From assembly GCF_030010415.1 (NCBI RefSeq), contig NZ_JASCSA010000006.1: a DNA stretch of 64,000 nt, one strand, 5' to 3'. The DNA is from Cobetia amphilecti. Its GTDB lineage: Bacteria; Pseudomonadota; Gammaproteobacteria; Pseudomonadales; Halomonadaceae. Shown here piece after piece: positions 7,971 through 16,885 of this stretch; position 1 is the stretch's first letter, and each line of letters begins with the position of its first letter. The translations under genes and the position numbers were made by a program. The notes below the pieces were generated by a model. That model was not told where the DNA came from and ran no database searches. It saw only the letters and a program-made list of their open reading frames with translations.

Positions 7971-9047
7971 CTATTGACTGGCGCCATTGGCGAATGACTG
8001 GTTCGACAGGGTGTCGCGGGACAGCTCTTCCGGCACGGGGCGTCGGGAAGGCTCACGCGGTACCGGTACCCACACGAAGTTGGCGGCATCCAGCGTGGCT
8101 TCACCACTGAAGCGATACGCTACCAGGCGTCCGAACTTGACCGCGCTGTAATCCAGGCAGGCAATATTGGGGGCCGGCAGCGCCGGCAAGCCCTCGCACC
8201 AGTAGTGCCCGAGGAACAGCGGCGGCTGCTCTGGCCCGTAGTAAGGCAGATTGGCCAGCTCCTGCTCACTCAACCAGCGCGATTCCAGCTCGCCGGGCAG
8301 GTTGTCGGGCTGGAAGACGACATCGCCGTAGGTGCGGGGCTCACGTGCCCAGAAGTGCGTGCGGAAGCTTCGGCGCGTGAAACCATCGCCGGAATGGATC
8401 TCGACCCCTTCCGGCAAGCGCAGGTTCGCGCCGCGCGTCATGCGGTCCAGCACGCGATAGGCGAAGCTGTCGTGCTCGATGGACTCATGCAAGAAGTCTT
8501 CATCGATGCAGCCATCGGGGTAGCGCTCCAGGAAGGTACGCACCAGTGGCTCGTCCCAGCAGGCATGCACCACGCGCAGCCCGCTCTGGCCGGGGGCCAG
8601 CGGCGGCAGCTCCAGACACAGCGGCATGCGCATGAACCAGCGCAGCGCCTCGTCCCACTCATCGGGATGATGCTGATATTGATCAAGCGTCTCACGGATG
8701 ATGCGATTGTGACGTGAGGTATGCGAGCGCAGGAAATCACGATGCTCGCCGCCTGCACGCGGGCGTGCGCGCCGGCAATACGCCAGGGCGTTGTATTCGT
8801 GATTGCCCATCACGATCAGCGCTTCGCCGGCATTGACCATGCTGCTGGCCAGCTGGACCGCCAGGCGGATGCGCGGACCACGATCGATGATATCGCCGAG
8901 AAAGATGACCTTGCGGGTCGGGTGGCGATAGACGCCATCGACGATGTGATAGCCGAGCGTCTCCAGCAACGTCGCCAGAGTGGCGCCGCAGCCGTGTACA
9001 TCGCCGATAAGGTCATAGCCATCCTGTGGCGCCACGAATGCTTGCAT
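7971..9047 (-). CDS. PPP-type metallophosphoesterase
   Basis: 358-residue phosphoesterase of the calcineurin/PPP superfamily. The three metal-site blocks are present: GDVHGC (residues 17-22), GDIIDRGP and MGNHEYN; a later block FLGHYWCEG supplies a further conserved histidine. Such enzymes act as protein phosphatases or as diadenosine tetraphosphatases (ApaH/PrpE-like); the length and the divergent C-terminal half do not allow a choice. It starts 16 bp after the nadK stop codon, so the two are very likely co-transcribed. Confidence 0.85.
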   Translation of the reverse strand: MQAFVAPQDGYDLIGDVHGCGATLATLLETLGYHIVDGVYRHPTRKVIFLGDIIDRGPRIRLAVQLASSMVNAGEALIVMGNHEYNALAYCRRARPRAGGEHRDFLRSHTSRHNRIIRETLDQYQHHPDEWDEALRWFMRMPLCLELPPLAPGQSGLRVVHACWDEPLVRTFLERYPDGCIDEDFLHESIEHDSFAYRVLDRMTRGANLRLPEGVEIHSGDGFTRRSFRTHFWAREPRTYGDVVFQPDNLPGELESRWLSEQELANLPYYGPEQPPLFLGHYWCEGLPALPAPNIACLDYSAVKFGRLVAYRFSGEATLDAANFVWVPVPREPSRRPVPEELSRDTLSNQSFANGASQ

Positions 9048-9063
9048 GCTGTGAGCCTTGAGG

Positions 9064-9948
9064 TCATTCGCCGAGGCGATTGCTCCAACCGAGCTTGGTG
9101 CGACAGATCTCGAAATAGTTGTGCTCCAGCGGATGAATCAGCGTCAGACGCTCACTCTTGCGCCGGATCTTGAGCACATCCCCGGGCTTGGCCACCACCT
9201 GGGTCTGGCCATCGCAGCTGATATGCGGATAGGTCGAGTTGCTGGCACTGATATGCAGGATGATCTCGCTGGCCGCATCGATCACGATCGGACGACTGGA
9301 AAGGGTATGCGGGAACATCGGCACCAGGGTGATCGCCTCGAGACGCGGATGCACTATGGGGCCGCCACCGGACAGCGCATAGGCGGTCGAGCCGGTCGGC
9401 GTGGCGACGATCAAGCCATCCGAACGCTGGGAGTAGACGAACTGGCCATCGATGAACAGCTCGAACTCGATCATGCGCGCCGCCTTGCCGGGGTGGAGCA
9501 CCACGTCATTGAGACCGTCGGCCGCCCCGATGCGCTCGCCTTCGCGGTAAACCTCGGCCTCGAGCAGGAAGCGTTGCTCGCTGAGATAGTCACCACCCAG
9601 CACCTCGGCCACCTTCTCCTCGAGCTCATCGGGGCGAATGTCGGTCAGAAAGCCGAGTCGCCCACGATTGACGCCGAGCACGGGCGTGCCGCTGCGGCAC
9701 AACGCGCGCGCGGCGCCCAGCAGGCTGCCATCGCCGCCGACCACGATCACCAGATCACACTGCTCGCCCATCTGACGGCGGCTGGCCACCTGCAGACCGT
9801 GGTCCAGCAGCAGCGTGGCAGTGCGTTCCTCGATCACCATGGCCAGGCCACGGGAATCCAGAAAGCGAATCAAGCGCTTGAGCGTATCCACCACCTGGGC
9901 ACTGCCCAGTCGGCCAATCACGCCGATCGTATTGAATTGCTGCTTCAT
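9064..9948 (-). CDS. nadK: NAD kinase
   Basis: 294-residue NAD kinase, making NADP+ from NAD+ and ATP in the cytoplasm. The signature loop VVGGDGSLLGAAR, the GLNDVVLHPGKAARM block and the diagnostic DGLIVATPTGSTAYALSGGG are all present. I take the ATG at 9946-9948, which has GGGAGG 5 nt upstream and gives the usual N-terminus (FNTIGVIGRLG); an upstream in-frame extension is unlikely to be translated. It is the first gene of the unit with the PPP phosphatase. Confidence 0.96.
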   Translation of the reverse strand: MKQQFNTIGVIGRLGSAQVVDTLKRLIRFLDSRGLAMVIEERTATLLLDHGLQVASRRQMGEQCDLVIVVGGDGSLLGAARALCRSGTPVLGVNRGRLGFLTDIRPDELEEKVAEVLGGDYLSEQRFLLEAEVYREGERIGAADGLNDVVLHPGKAARMIEFELFIDGQFVYSQRSDGLIVATPTGSTAYALSGGGPIVHPRLEAITLVPMFPHTLSSRPIVIDAASEIILHISASNSTYPHISCDGQTQVVAKPGDVLKIRRKSERLTLIHPLEHNYFEICRTKLGWSNRLGE

Positions 9949-10272
9949 CACGCCTCCCAGGCTGTCATGCCGGCCATTATGCGGACTCACCGCGCGAGCA
10001 GCAATGCAGCCGCGCCGCGCTTTTCCCATCGGATGTGAGGTGACCGGCTGACGCCACGCCCAGACACGTTTGAAAACCGGCCACGAACATCCAAGGCGGG
10101 AAGCTGGACGTTACCTGACTATCCCCCCGCAATTGACGCACCGCCATCCCGATCGCCACGGGCGTTGATTCTTTCCCGAACAAAGGCCTCTATCATGCAA
10201 CTTGCCATTCCTCGGCGGTGCACTTACCGTCAGCTGATCAATGGACCCCCTGCCAAAGGAGCCGGCCGCCCC
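9949..10272. other. Divergent intergenic region nadK / ECF sigma
   Basis: 324 bp that must hold the promoters of nadK (minus) and of the ECF sigma operon (plus). I see no convincing consensus promoter or palindrome. Confidence 0.5.
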
Positions 10273-10851
10273 ATGCCAGCACAGAAGCCGTCAGTCAGTC
10301 CGCCAGACGCGGAAAGCTTTGACCACGCCAGTGCGATAGAAGCCTGTGCACGCGGAGACGAGGCCGCGTTCCGCAGCCTCTATGATCTTGAATCGGGCCG
10401 CATGCTGGCGCTCGCCATGCGCCTGTTGAACAGCCGCGACCAGGCGGAAGATGCCGTCCATGACGCCTTCATCAAGCTGTGGTCCAACGCGGGCCAGTAT
10501 CGCCGTGAACTCGGCAATGGTCGCGCCTGGCTGTTTACCATCCTGCGCTATCGCGCTCTGGATCAACTGCGTGCCCAGGGGCGGACGCCACGCGGCGACA
10601 GCGATGCGCTCGACACGCTGGCCGATCTGCTCGCCAACCCGGAAACCGCGGCCGATGACAGCCAGACGGCGCACCAGTTGAGTGACTGCCTGGGTGAGCT
10701 GGAAGTGCCGCGACGCGAGCCCATTCTGCTGGCCTTCTTCAAGGGACTGACACACGAACAGATCGCCGAGAAGCTGAGCGCACCGCTTGGCACCATCAAG
10801 GGACGCATCCGCGCCGGTCTCAAGCTACTGCAGGAGTGCCTGTCACGATGA
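10273..10851 (+). CDS. ECF RNA polymerase sigma factor
   Basis: 192-residue sigma-70 family factor of the extracytoplasmic-function type. Region 2 is seen as SRDQAEDAVHDAFIKLWSNA followed by AWLFTILRYRALDQLRA, and region 4 as LTHEQIAEKLSAPLGTIKGRI with its DNA-binding helix-turn-helix. The ATG at 10273 follows AAAGGAG at 11 nt; earlier in-frame starts give a non-conserved extension. The stop overlaps the start of the next gene (ATGA), which encodes its probable anti-sigma factor. The inducing signal and target promoters are unknown. Confidence 0.9.
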   Translation: MPAQKPSVSPPDAESFDHASAIEACARGDEAAFRSLYDLESGRMLALAMRLLNSRDQAEDAVHDAFIKLWSNAGQYRRELGNGRAWLFTILRYRALDQLRAQGRTPRGDSDALDTLADLLANPETAADDSQTAHQLSDCLGELEVPRREPILLAFFKGLTHEQIAEKLSAPLGTIKGRIRAGLKLLQECLSR

Positions 10852-11672
10852 ATAGCCCCCTGATTCCCGAGTCTCCCGAAGAACAGAACCTGCTGCTGGG
10901 TGAGCATGCCCTCGGGCTGCTGGACCCTGAGCGCGAGGCCGAAGTGCGCGCCTGGATCGAGCGCGATGACAATGCCGCACGCATGGCCCTGCGCTGGCAG
11001 CAACATTGGCTGAGCGTGAGTGATCGCCTGCCGCCGGAGCCCCCTTCCGACTCATTATGGAAGCGCATCGACGCCAGCCTGGTGCGCCTCAAGCAGTCCT
11101 CCGCCACCCGCGATGACGCCGCTCGACATGACGCAGAGCAGACAAGCACCTCAACCAAGGCGCCCTGGCTGCTGCGCTGGCTCGGCGGTGGCCTCGGACT
11201 GGGTCTTGGGGCAGGTCTCGCCCTGGCGCTGGTCATGCAGATGGGACCCTTCTCTCCCAGCGCGCCGCTGGAGGGCACATCACCGGAGATGGCTACCCAG
11301 GCGCCTGACGGCGACGCGCAACGCATGGTCGCTATTCTGCAGACACTGGAAGATCCGGGCACGCCGACCTGGGTGGCCAATGTCACGCCCAGCGGTGGCC
11401 TGCAGCTGACACCGAAGGTCTCCATCGAGCGCCCGACGGATCGCGCCATCGAACTGTGGACCCTGACCGACCCGCAAGAAGGGCCGCGCTCACTGGGGCT
11501 GGTCGACCCGATTGCGGGCATCGAACTCAGCGCCGAGCAGATCGGCAGCATGAGCCCGGGTCAGCTGCTGGAGATGACACTGGAGCCAGAAGGCGGTTCG
11601 CCGACCGGCAAACCGACAGGCAAGATTCTCGCCATCGGTCGCCTGGTGGACCTCAATCAGCGTGATAGCTGA
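10848..11672 (+). CDS. Membrane anti-sigma factor (RskA-like)
   Basis: 274-residue anti-sigma factor. The N-terminal part (residues 10-60) has the zinc-less anti-sigma look LLGEHALGLLDPEREAEVRA; one transmembrane helix lies at about residues 107-130 (Gly/Leu-rich); the periplasmic C-terminal RskA-like domain includes GTPTWVANVTPSGGLQL and AIELWTLTDP. It would hold the preceding ECF sigma factor at the membrane until a signal arrives. Its start codon overlaps the sigma stop codon by 4 nt, implying coupled translation. No dedicated target gene lies downstream. Confidence 0.88.
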   Translation: MNSPLIPESPEEQNLLLGEHALGLLDPEREAEVRAWIERDDNAARMALRWQQHWLSVSDRLPPEPPSDSLWKRIDASLVRLKQSSATRDDAARHDAEQTSTSTKAPWLLRWLGGGLGLGLGAGLALALVMQMGPFSPSAPLEGTSPEMATQAPDGDAQRMVAILQTLEDPGTPTWVANVTPSGGLQLTPKVSIERPTDRAIELWTLTDPQEGPRSLGLVDPIAGIELSAEQIGSMSPGQLLEMTLEPEGGSPTGKPTGKILAIGRLVDLNQRDS

Positions 11673-11836
11673 TAGCCCTCGAGGTAGCCCTCAGGCATGA
11701 CGGCTGCCGATAGTGGCGCTTTCTGACGCTGTAATTTCACAGCGAGTCTCACGGGAAAGCGCCCTATCGGTCTGCTCAAGGCCTGCTCAAAGTCTGCTCA
11801 AGAGAGGGAGTCCGTCGTCTAGCGTCAGTCAAACGC

Positions 11837-11880
11837 CAGACATGAAAAAGCCCCGCAATCGCGGGGCTTTTTCATGTCTG
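11837..11880. terminator. Bidirectional terminator with a perfect 20-bp stem
   Basis: A perfect 20-bp inverted repeat with the loop AATC. The core AAAAAGCCCCGC / GCGGGGCTTTTT gives A/T runs on both sides, so it can end transcription from the anti-sigma gene (+) and from mvaT (-). Confidence 0.92.
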
Positions 11881-11913
11881 GCAGCGTCAGCTAGCTGGCA
11901 ACAAAGCCAGTGC

Positions 11914-12297
11914 TCAGCTTTCAGTGCGCTCGAGCCAGGATTCGACGGTTTCCGCACCGTGCTCTTCCTTCCACTCTTTCAGCTGCTTGTGGTTGCCACC
12001 ACGCGTCTCGATGACTTCACCGGTGTGCGGGTTCTTGTAGACCTTCAGCTTGCGCTTGCGACGCACGCCACCGGTCTTGCTTTCCGGTGCGGCAGCAGCC
12101 GGCGCCTGGGACGCTTTCGGGTCCAGCAGGGTGATGACGTCACGAGTGGACTTGCCGTACTCGCCCATCAGCGCGTCCAGCTTGTCCTTGAACTCGAGTT
12201 CGTTCTTCAGACGGTCATCATTGCGCAGGCTTTCCAGCTGCTCTTGAAGTTTCTTGAGCTCTTGCTCTTTCTGCATGAAATCAGTCAACAGGGACAT
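11914..12297 (-). CDS. mvaT: MvaT-type H-NS family nucleoid protein
   Basis: 127-residue xenogeneic silencer of the MvaT/MvaU branch of H-NS proteins. The N-terminal coiled coil (residues 5-60, rich in Lys/Glu/Leu) mediates oligomerisation; the linker is Ala/Pro-rich; the C-terminal DNA-binding domain has VYKNPHTGEVIETRGGNH, with the RGGN-type AT-pincer motif, and LKEWKEEHG. The ATG at 12295-12297 has GGAG 6 nt upstream. A sigma-70 promoter can be seen upstream. MvaT-type rather than enterobacterial H-NS fits a Pseudomonas/Halomonas-like host. Confidence 0.93.
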   Translation of the reverse strand: MSLLTDFMQKEQELKKLQEQLESLRNDDRLKNELEFKDKLDALMGEYGKSTRDVITLLDPKASQAPAAAAPESKTGGVRRKRKLKVYKNPHTGEVIETRGGNHKQLKEWKEEHGAETVESWLERTES

Positions 12298-12741
12298 GAG
12301 TATCTCCAGGATGTCGGGACAGACAGTTGAGTCACGAAAACACGATGCTGAAAGAGGCTCGGCGATATTCATCTGCCGTACATGTTTAACAGCGCGTTTT
12401 CATAAAGACTTGTGCAGGACACTCGGGACAGTTAAGCGCCCACACCAGATCAAGGGCGATTATAGACCGAGTCAACTGCGAGGTGAAGTCTTAAATAACA
12501 TGTTTCCAAAGTATGCAATCTTGCCGATCAATGCAATAGCCAGCAAAAAAACAGTACTCACTGCCCAGGCACTTCATTATCCCCTGTCACAACTGAAGAC
12601 AGGCCTGCCAAAAGTGTCTCTGCAACAACACGAAGACGTCTTTACCACGACCTGATATCAGGCTTGAGGGCCCGCCATCACTGGACCTCCAATATTCACG
12701 GGATATGCACAATTCATGACAACACCCCACAAGGAAGTATT
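12298..12741. other. AT-richer intergenic region between mvaT and bioA
   Basis: About 440 bp of noticeably lower GC than the flanks. It contains the mvaT promoter; otherwise I see no supported gene. AT-rich DNA beside an H-NS-type gene could be a site of autoregulation (inference). Confidence 0.5.
12459..12487 (-). promoter_or_regulatory. Sigma-70 promoter of mvaT
   Basis: On the minus strand TTCACC (12487-12482), a 17-bp spacer, then a perfect TATAAT (12464-12459), about 165 bp upstream of the mvaT start codon. Confidence 0.55.
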
Positions 12742-12939
12742 ATGCAACCACTTTCCCGTTGGAGCGGCGGCGTCAGATTGCAGACTTTCGATGTAGAGCT
12801 GTCATTGCCTGCGCACCTCGAAAAGCATGCACCTGAACGAACAACAGAAGTCCATACTAAAGCAGGTGGCGAACTAATAGTGGTGCAAAATGCAACACTT
12901 TCTCCAGAAAGCGTCACTTCAAAAACACCGTCAACCTGA
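12742..12939 (+). CDS. Possible small hypothetical protein (65 aa)
   Basis: A 65-codon frame with a good ribosome site (AAGGA 6 nt before the ATG), ending inside the candidate BirA operator of bioA. The product begins MQPLSRWSGGVRLQTFDVEL and shows no domain, signal peptide or membrane segment that I recognise. It could be a leader peptide or chance. Composition is ordinary, and the only positive evidence is the ribosome site. Confidence 0.25.
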   Translation: MQPLSRWSGGVRLQTFDVELSLPAHLEKHAPERTTEVHTKAGGELIVVQNATLSPESVTSKTPST

Positions 12940-12960
12940 TAGAATGGTCAAAGTTGACAA
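12928..12960 (+). promoter_or_regulatory. Candidate BirA (biotin) operator upstream of bioA
   Basis: CCGTCAACC, 15 bp, AGTTGACAA. The known BirA consensus is TTGTAAACC-N14/15-GGTTTACAA with common C/G variants at the fifth base; the spacing fits and the half-sites match at 6 and 7 of 9 positions, or 7 and 8 when the variant base is allowed. It lies 55 bp before the bioA start codon, where repression by biotinyl-AMP-bound BirA would be expected. Confidence 0.7.
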
Positions 12961-13014
12961 AGATTGAGCCGTCATCACGCCATTCCTCTTTCCCGCCACT
13001 CGCAGAGACACTTC

Positions 13015-14325
13015 ATGCCATTCTCCCAGATGCCGACCCGCGATACGGACTCACTTTCTCTCTGGCACCCTTATACCCAGATGCAGGACATGCCAGCGCC
13101 ACTGGAGGTGGTCGGCGGCACGGGAGCCCGCATGACACTAGCGGGAGGTGAGACACTGCTGGATGCGACATGTTCCTGGTGGTGCATGATCCATGGCTAC
13201 GGACACCCGCGCCTCGTCGCGGCCATTCAGCAGCAAGCGGCAGAACTCTGCCATGTGATGCTGGGCGGCATTCGCCATCGACCGGCCAAGGAGCTTGCCG
13301 ATGCGCTGGTGCGCGTCACCCCCGAGGGCCTGAATCATGTCTTCTTCTCGGATAGCGGCTCGGTGGGCATGGAAGTCGCCATGAAGATGGCAGTGCAATA
13401 TCAGCAACAGCGCAAAGACCGCGATGACACGCGCGGACGACCCCGCATGCTGTCATTGATGAAGGCCTATCACGGCGATACGGCGGGCTGCATGGCAGTG
13501 TGTGACCCCGAGGAAGGCATGCATTCCCTGTTCGCCGATTTCCTGCCCAGACATCATTTCGCACCGGCACCGACTGCCGGTTTCAGCGCCAGTCGTGAAG
13601 AGGTAGCAGACGATATCAGCGCATTGCGCGCCTGTCTGGAAACACACCAGCATGAGATAGCGGCATTGTTGATGGAGCCTCTGTTACAGGCGGCAGGTGG
13701 CCTCAACATGTACTCGCCCTACTATCTCGAGGCGGCGCGCGAGTTATGTGATGAGTTCGGGATCGTATTAATCTTCGATGAAGTCGCGACCGGCTTCGGT
13801 CGGACCGGCAAGATGTTTGCCTGTGAACACGCCAATGTCTCTCCCGACATCATGGTGCTCTCCAAGGGACTGACGGGGGGATATCTGGGACATGCCGCCA
13901 CCCTGGCCCAGAGTCATATCTTCCATGCATTTGATGGCGAGGATGCCAATAGTGCCTTCATGCACGGCCCGACCTTCATGGGCAATCCGCTAGCCTGTCG
14001 GGTAGCACTGGAAAGTCTCGCGGTATTCGAGGAAGAGAATTATCTGGGCAAGATTGCCGAGCTCAATCAATTGTTGCGCGACACCCTGCTGAATTTCTCC
14101 CACCCCGCCATTCGCGATATACGCGTATTGGGTGCCACGGCGGTGATAGAAGTGCACGATGCCAGCAGTCTGGCAGGCGCTCAGGCCCATGCCCGTGAAC
14201 TGGGTGTCTGGTTACGCCCCTTCGGTCGCTGGCTCTATACCATGCCAGCCTATATCACCTCGCCGCAGGACTTGCGCCAGATCACCCATGCGATGACCAG
14301 CTACTTCGAGACCCTGGAACACTGA
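13015..14325 (+). CDS. bioA: Adenosylmethionine-8-amino-7-oxononanoate aminotransferase
   Basis: 436-residue PLP-dependent class III aminotransferase of biotin synthesis, converting KAPA to DAPA with S-adenosylmethionine as amino donor. Typical BioA blocks are LWHPYTQM near the N-terminus, CSWWCMIHGYGHP, HVMLGGIRHRPAKEL, FFSDSGSVGMEVAMKMA, the PLP aspartate region VLIFDEVATGFGRTGKMFAC and the lysine region DIMVLSKGLTGG. I chose the ATG at 13015; an ATG 15 bp later and a TTG at 12964 are alternatives, and none has a strong ribosome site. Other bio genes are not adjacent. Upstream lies a BirA-like operator. Confidence 0.95.
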   Translation: MPFSQMPTRDTDSLSLWHPYTQMQDMPAPLEVVGGTGARMTLAGGETLLDATCSWWCMIHGYGHPRLVAAIQQQAAELCHVMLGGIRHRPAKELADALVRVTPEGLNHVFFSDSGSVGMEVAMKMAVQYQQQRKDRDDTRGRPRMLSLMKAYHGDTAGCMAVCDPEEGMHSLFADFLPRHHFAPAPTAGFSASREEVADDISALRACLETHQHEIAALLMEPLLQAAGGLNMYSPYYLEAARELCDEFGIVLIFDEVATGFGRTGKMFACEHANVSPDIMVLSKGLTGGYLGHAATLAQSHIFHAFDGEDANSAFMHGPTFMGNPLACRVALESLAVFEEENYLGKIAELNQLLRDTLLNFSHPAIRDIRVLGATAVIEVHDASSLAGAQAHARELGVWLRPFGRWLYTMPAYITSPQDLRQITHAMTSYFETLEH

Positions 14326-14352
14326 TGCACTGATTGCACTGACATACAACAC

Positions 14353-14417
14353 GACTGCCCCTGGCGATGTTGATCAAAGACGATTGCCATCAGAGGCAAG
14401 CGCCATCAGGGGCAGTC
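14353..14417. terminator. Possible terminator between bioA and yrbL
   Basis: GACTGCCCCT (14353-14362) and AGGGGCAGTC (14408-14417) are a perfect 10-bp inverted repeat in the convergent gap, but the loop is 45 nt and there is no T run. The same gap has three copies of CATCAGRGGCA. Confidence 0.3.
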
Positions 14418-14463
14418 ACTCTCGAGAGCCACCAGTCTCGCAAGCTATCACCATCAGAGGCAT

Positions 14464-15081
14464 TCACCCCCAAAGACGGGCTTCGAGTGCCTGATAATCG
14501 TCTGGCGAGAGCTGACCGCCCTTGACCAGCTTCTTGAGGAAGTGTCGATAGCGACGCGCGACCTTGCGCCGTGCCAGCCAGGCGACACTGGTCGCCAGCG
14601 GAATGAAGTCAGGATTCGAGATACCGTCGATCAGCCACAATCTGGGCGGCTGGTCGTCGCTGAACTGGACCACGATATTGCGATCATTGAGATCAGACGG
14701 AATCAACCAGCGTTTCTCGAGATAGCGATAGAGATTGGCCAGCTCGCTCACCAGCACCTCGGTGCTCAGGCGCTCGGGGGTCTCGAGATGCACCTCGCGC
14801 AGTCGGCGTGACGTGGAGCCGTCACTGTCGAGAATCAGATCGAAGACCAGCCCGAGCCCCTCGGCGGTGGCGACACTGCCGTGGTAGGCAGGCACATAGG
14901 ACCAGTCGCGCATGCCACGTCTGACCAGGCCCTCGAAATAGCGTTGCTCGCGTTCATTCTGGCGGCTGCCCTTGTCAGGGTAACGCGGGACCTTGATGCA
15001 GCGATGGGGGTCGTTCGGGTCCTGATAGACACGCCGATCATTTCCCATGCCGATGACGCGGGCATTTTCCAGCTCCAGCAT
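14464..15081 (-). CDS. yrbL: YrbL family protein
   Basis: 205-residue protein of the YrbL family (named for a PhoP- and PmrA-regulated gene of enteric bacteria), with a kinase-like fold. Seen are VIGMGNDRRVYQDPNDPHRC, resembling a nucleotide loop, IKVPRYPDKGSRQNERE with the expected lysine, LIPSDLNDRNIVVQF resembling a kinase catalytic loop, and LWLIDGISNPDFIP like a metal-binding DFG region. The biochemical role is not established. The ATG at 15079-15081 has AGGAG 6 nt upstream; a GTG two codons earlier is less likely. Confidence 0.85.
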   Translation of the reverse strand: MLELENARVIGMGNDRRVYQDPNDPHRCIKVPRYPDKGSRQNEREQRYFEGLVRRGMRDWSYVPAYHGSVATAEGLGLVFDLILDSDGSTSRRLREVHLETPERLSTEVLVSELANLYRYLEKRWLIPSDLNDRNIVVQFSDDQPPRLWLIDGISNPDFIPLATSVAWLARRKVARRYRHFLKKLVKGGQLSPDDYQALEARLWG

Positions 15082-15411
15082 GCGCACTCCTGTTGAATAA
15101 CGCCTGCGACTGCAGCCGCCGGGCAGCGTGGCATTCTACAAAAAGCCGTCATGGCACGCCAACTTGTGCCATTTGGCAGCGCCCACGTTCATCGGCCATT
15201 CAGCTTGCGTTGCCCTTCTGGTAAGATAATGCGCCGTTTTTGACGGCATTCAGGAGGAAGCCGCAGGAACACTGCGACAGCAAGGCATTCGTCACGAATG
15301 TACACGTCATGCGAGGCATTGCCCCGGGATCGGGTGGCCACGCACCCACAGTTCGCCCGCTCTGTCCGCAACACTCCCAAAGCTGGCACAACCCCACATA
15401 GAGGTACTCGC
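15082..15411. other. Divergent region yrbL / antiporter with a 15-bp palindrome
   Basis: 330 bp between divergent genes. A perfect palindrome CATTCGT-C-ACGAATG lies at 15286-15300, 112 bp upstream of the antiporter start, and is a candidate operator. A weak -10-like GATAAT is at 15225-15230. No gene is seen. Confidence 0.5.
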
Positions 15412-16758
15412 ATGAATGCGGTAATTCTGGCCGTCCTGGTCATGGTCGGCCTGTCGTTGGCTCGCGTCTCGGTCGTCTTCGCGCTGGTCGCCGGCGCCCT
15501 GGTCGGCGGTCTGTTCAGTGGTCTGTCACTGACCGACACGCTCGGCGCCTTCAATGACGGTGTCGGCGGCGGCGCCAAGGTCGCGCTGGCCTACGCCACC
15601 CTCGGTGCCTTCGCCGTCGCCCTGTCTCGCTCCGGTTTGCCGGACCTGCTCGCCGCACGCCTGATCGGCCTGCTCAATGGCGAAAGCACGCCGCGCCGCC
15701 AGACGGCCATCAAGTACGGCCTGCTGGGCAGCGTGACTCTGGTCGCGATTTCCTCCCAGAACCTGATTCCGGTCCACATCGCCTTCATCCCGATCCTGAT
15801 TCCGCCGCTGCTGGTCGCCATGAACCGCCTGCGCCTGGATCGTCGCGCCGTGGCCTGTGCACTGACCTTCGGCCTGACTGCGCCCTACATGCTGCTGCCG
15901 GTCGGTTTCGGCTCCATCTTCCTCAACGACATCCTGCTGGCCAACATCAATGAGGCCGGCCAGTCGCTCGGTCTCGACGTGACCCGCGGCATGGTGCCGA
16001 TGGCGATGGCGATTCCGGTCGGCGGCATGTTCCTCGGCCTGCTGACGGCGCTGTTCGTCTCCTACCGCAAGCCGCGTGACTACGCGACCCGCGAGATCAA
16101 GTCCAGCAACGTACCGCACCACACGCCCATGCACACGCCGTCCAAGAGCGGCCTGATCATGGCAGGCGTCGCCATCATCGCCGCCCTCGGCATTCAGCTG
16201 TATTCCGGCTCGATGATTCTCGGCGGCCTGGTCGGCTTCGCCATCCTCTCGCTGGGTGGCCTGTTCAAGTGGAACGAAGCGGATGACCTCTTCACCTCCG
16301 GCATGCGCATGATGGCCCTGATCGGCTTCATCATGATCTCGGCGGCAGGTTTCGCTTCCGTGATGAAGGCCACCGGCGACATCCAGACCCTGGTCGACGC
16401 CTCCTTCCACATCATCGGTGACAACAAGCCGCTGGCCGCGCTGGTCATGCTGATGGTCGGCCTGTTCATCACCCTCGGCATCGGCTCCAGCTTCTCGACC
16501 ATTCCGATCATTGCCGCCATCTATGTGCCGCTGGCGCTGCAATTCGGCTTCTCGCCGCTGGCCACCGTCGCGCTGATCGGCACCGCCGCCGCGCTGGGGG
16601 ATGCCGGCTCACCCGCCTCTGACTCGACCCTCGGCCCGACGGCCGGCCTGAATGTCGATCAGCAGCACGACCACATCTGGGACAGCGTGGTGCCGACCTT
16701 CATCCACTACAACATCCCGTTGATCGTGTTCGGCTGGGTGGCCGCGATGACGCTGTAA
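15412..16758 (+). CDS. Na+/H+ antiporter family protein (NhaC/YuiF-like)
   Basis: 448-residue inner-membrane carrier with about eleven hydrophobic helices. It belongs to the Na+/H+ antiporter family of the ion-transporter superfamily that includes NhaC. The conserved C-terminal block GDAGSPASDSTLGPTAGL and the half-way motif AISSQNLIPVHIAFIP are characteristic. The ATG at 15412 has AGAGG 8 nt upstream and gives an N-terminus that enters the membrane at once. Cation exchange suits a marine or halophilic host, but relatives such as YuiF have been linked to amino acid transport, so the substrate is open. Confidence 0.8.
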   Translation: MNAVILAVLVMVGLSLARVSVVFALVAGALVGGLFSGLSLTDTLGAFNDGVGGGAKVALAYATLGAFAVALSRSGLPDLLAARLIGLLNGESTPRRQTAIKYGLLGSVTLVAISSQNLIPVHIAFIPILIPPLLVAMNRLRLDRRAVACALTFGLTAPYMLLPVGFGSIFLNDILLANINEAGQSLGLDVTRGMVPMAMAIPVGGMFLGLLTALFVSYRKPRDYATREIKSSNVPHHTPMHTPSKSGLIMAGVAIIAALGIQLYSGSMILGGLVGFAILSLGGLFKWNEADDLFTSGMRMMALIGFIMISAAGFASVMKATGDIQTLVDASFHIIGDNKPLAALVMLMVGLFITLGIGSSFSTIPIIAAIYVPLALQFGFSPLATVALIGTAAALGDAGSPASDSTLGPTAGLNVDQQHDHIWDSVVPTFIHYNIPLIVFGWVAAMTL

Positions 16759-16804
16759 TCCGCTGAGCGACAGTCTCGCGCCCAAGCGAGATGCCAGACA
16801 TGCC

Positions 16805-16843
16805 AACGCCCGACAGAGAGGACCTTCCTCCCTGTCGGGCGTT
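16805..16843 (+). terminator. Terminator after the antiporter gene
   Basis: Perfect 12-bp inverted repeat AACGCCCGACAG / CTGTCGGGCGTT with a 15-nt loop, 47 bp past the stop codon. Confidence 0.75.
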
Positions 16844-16885
16844 GTCGTTGCGCAGCCGGCTCAGGCGCAATGAATGGGCACCGCC

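Noticed and set aside
15526..16542. 338-codon minus-strand frame rich in Asp, Gln, Arg and His
   Set aside because: Antisense to the antiporter gene, whose membrane helices give this typical hydrophilic shadow.
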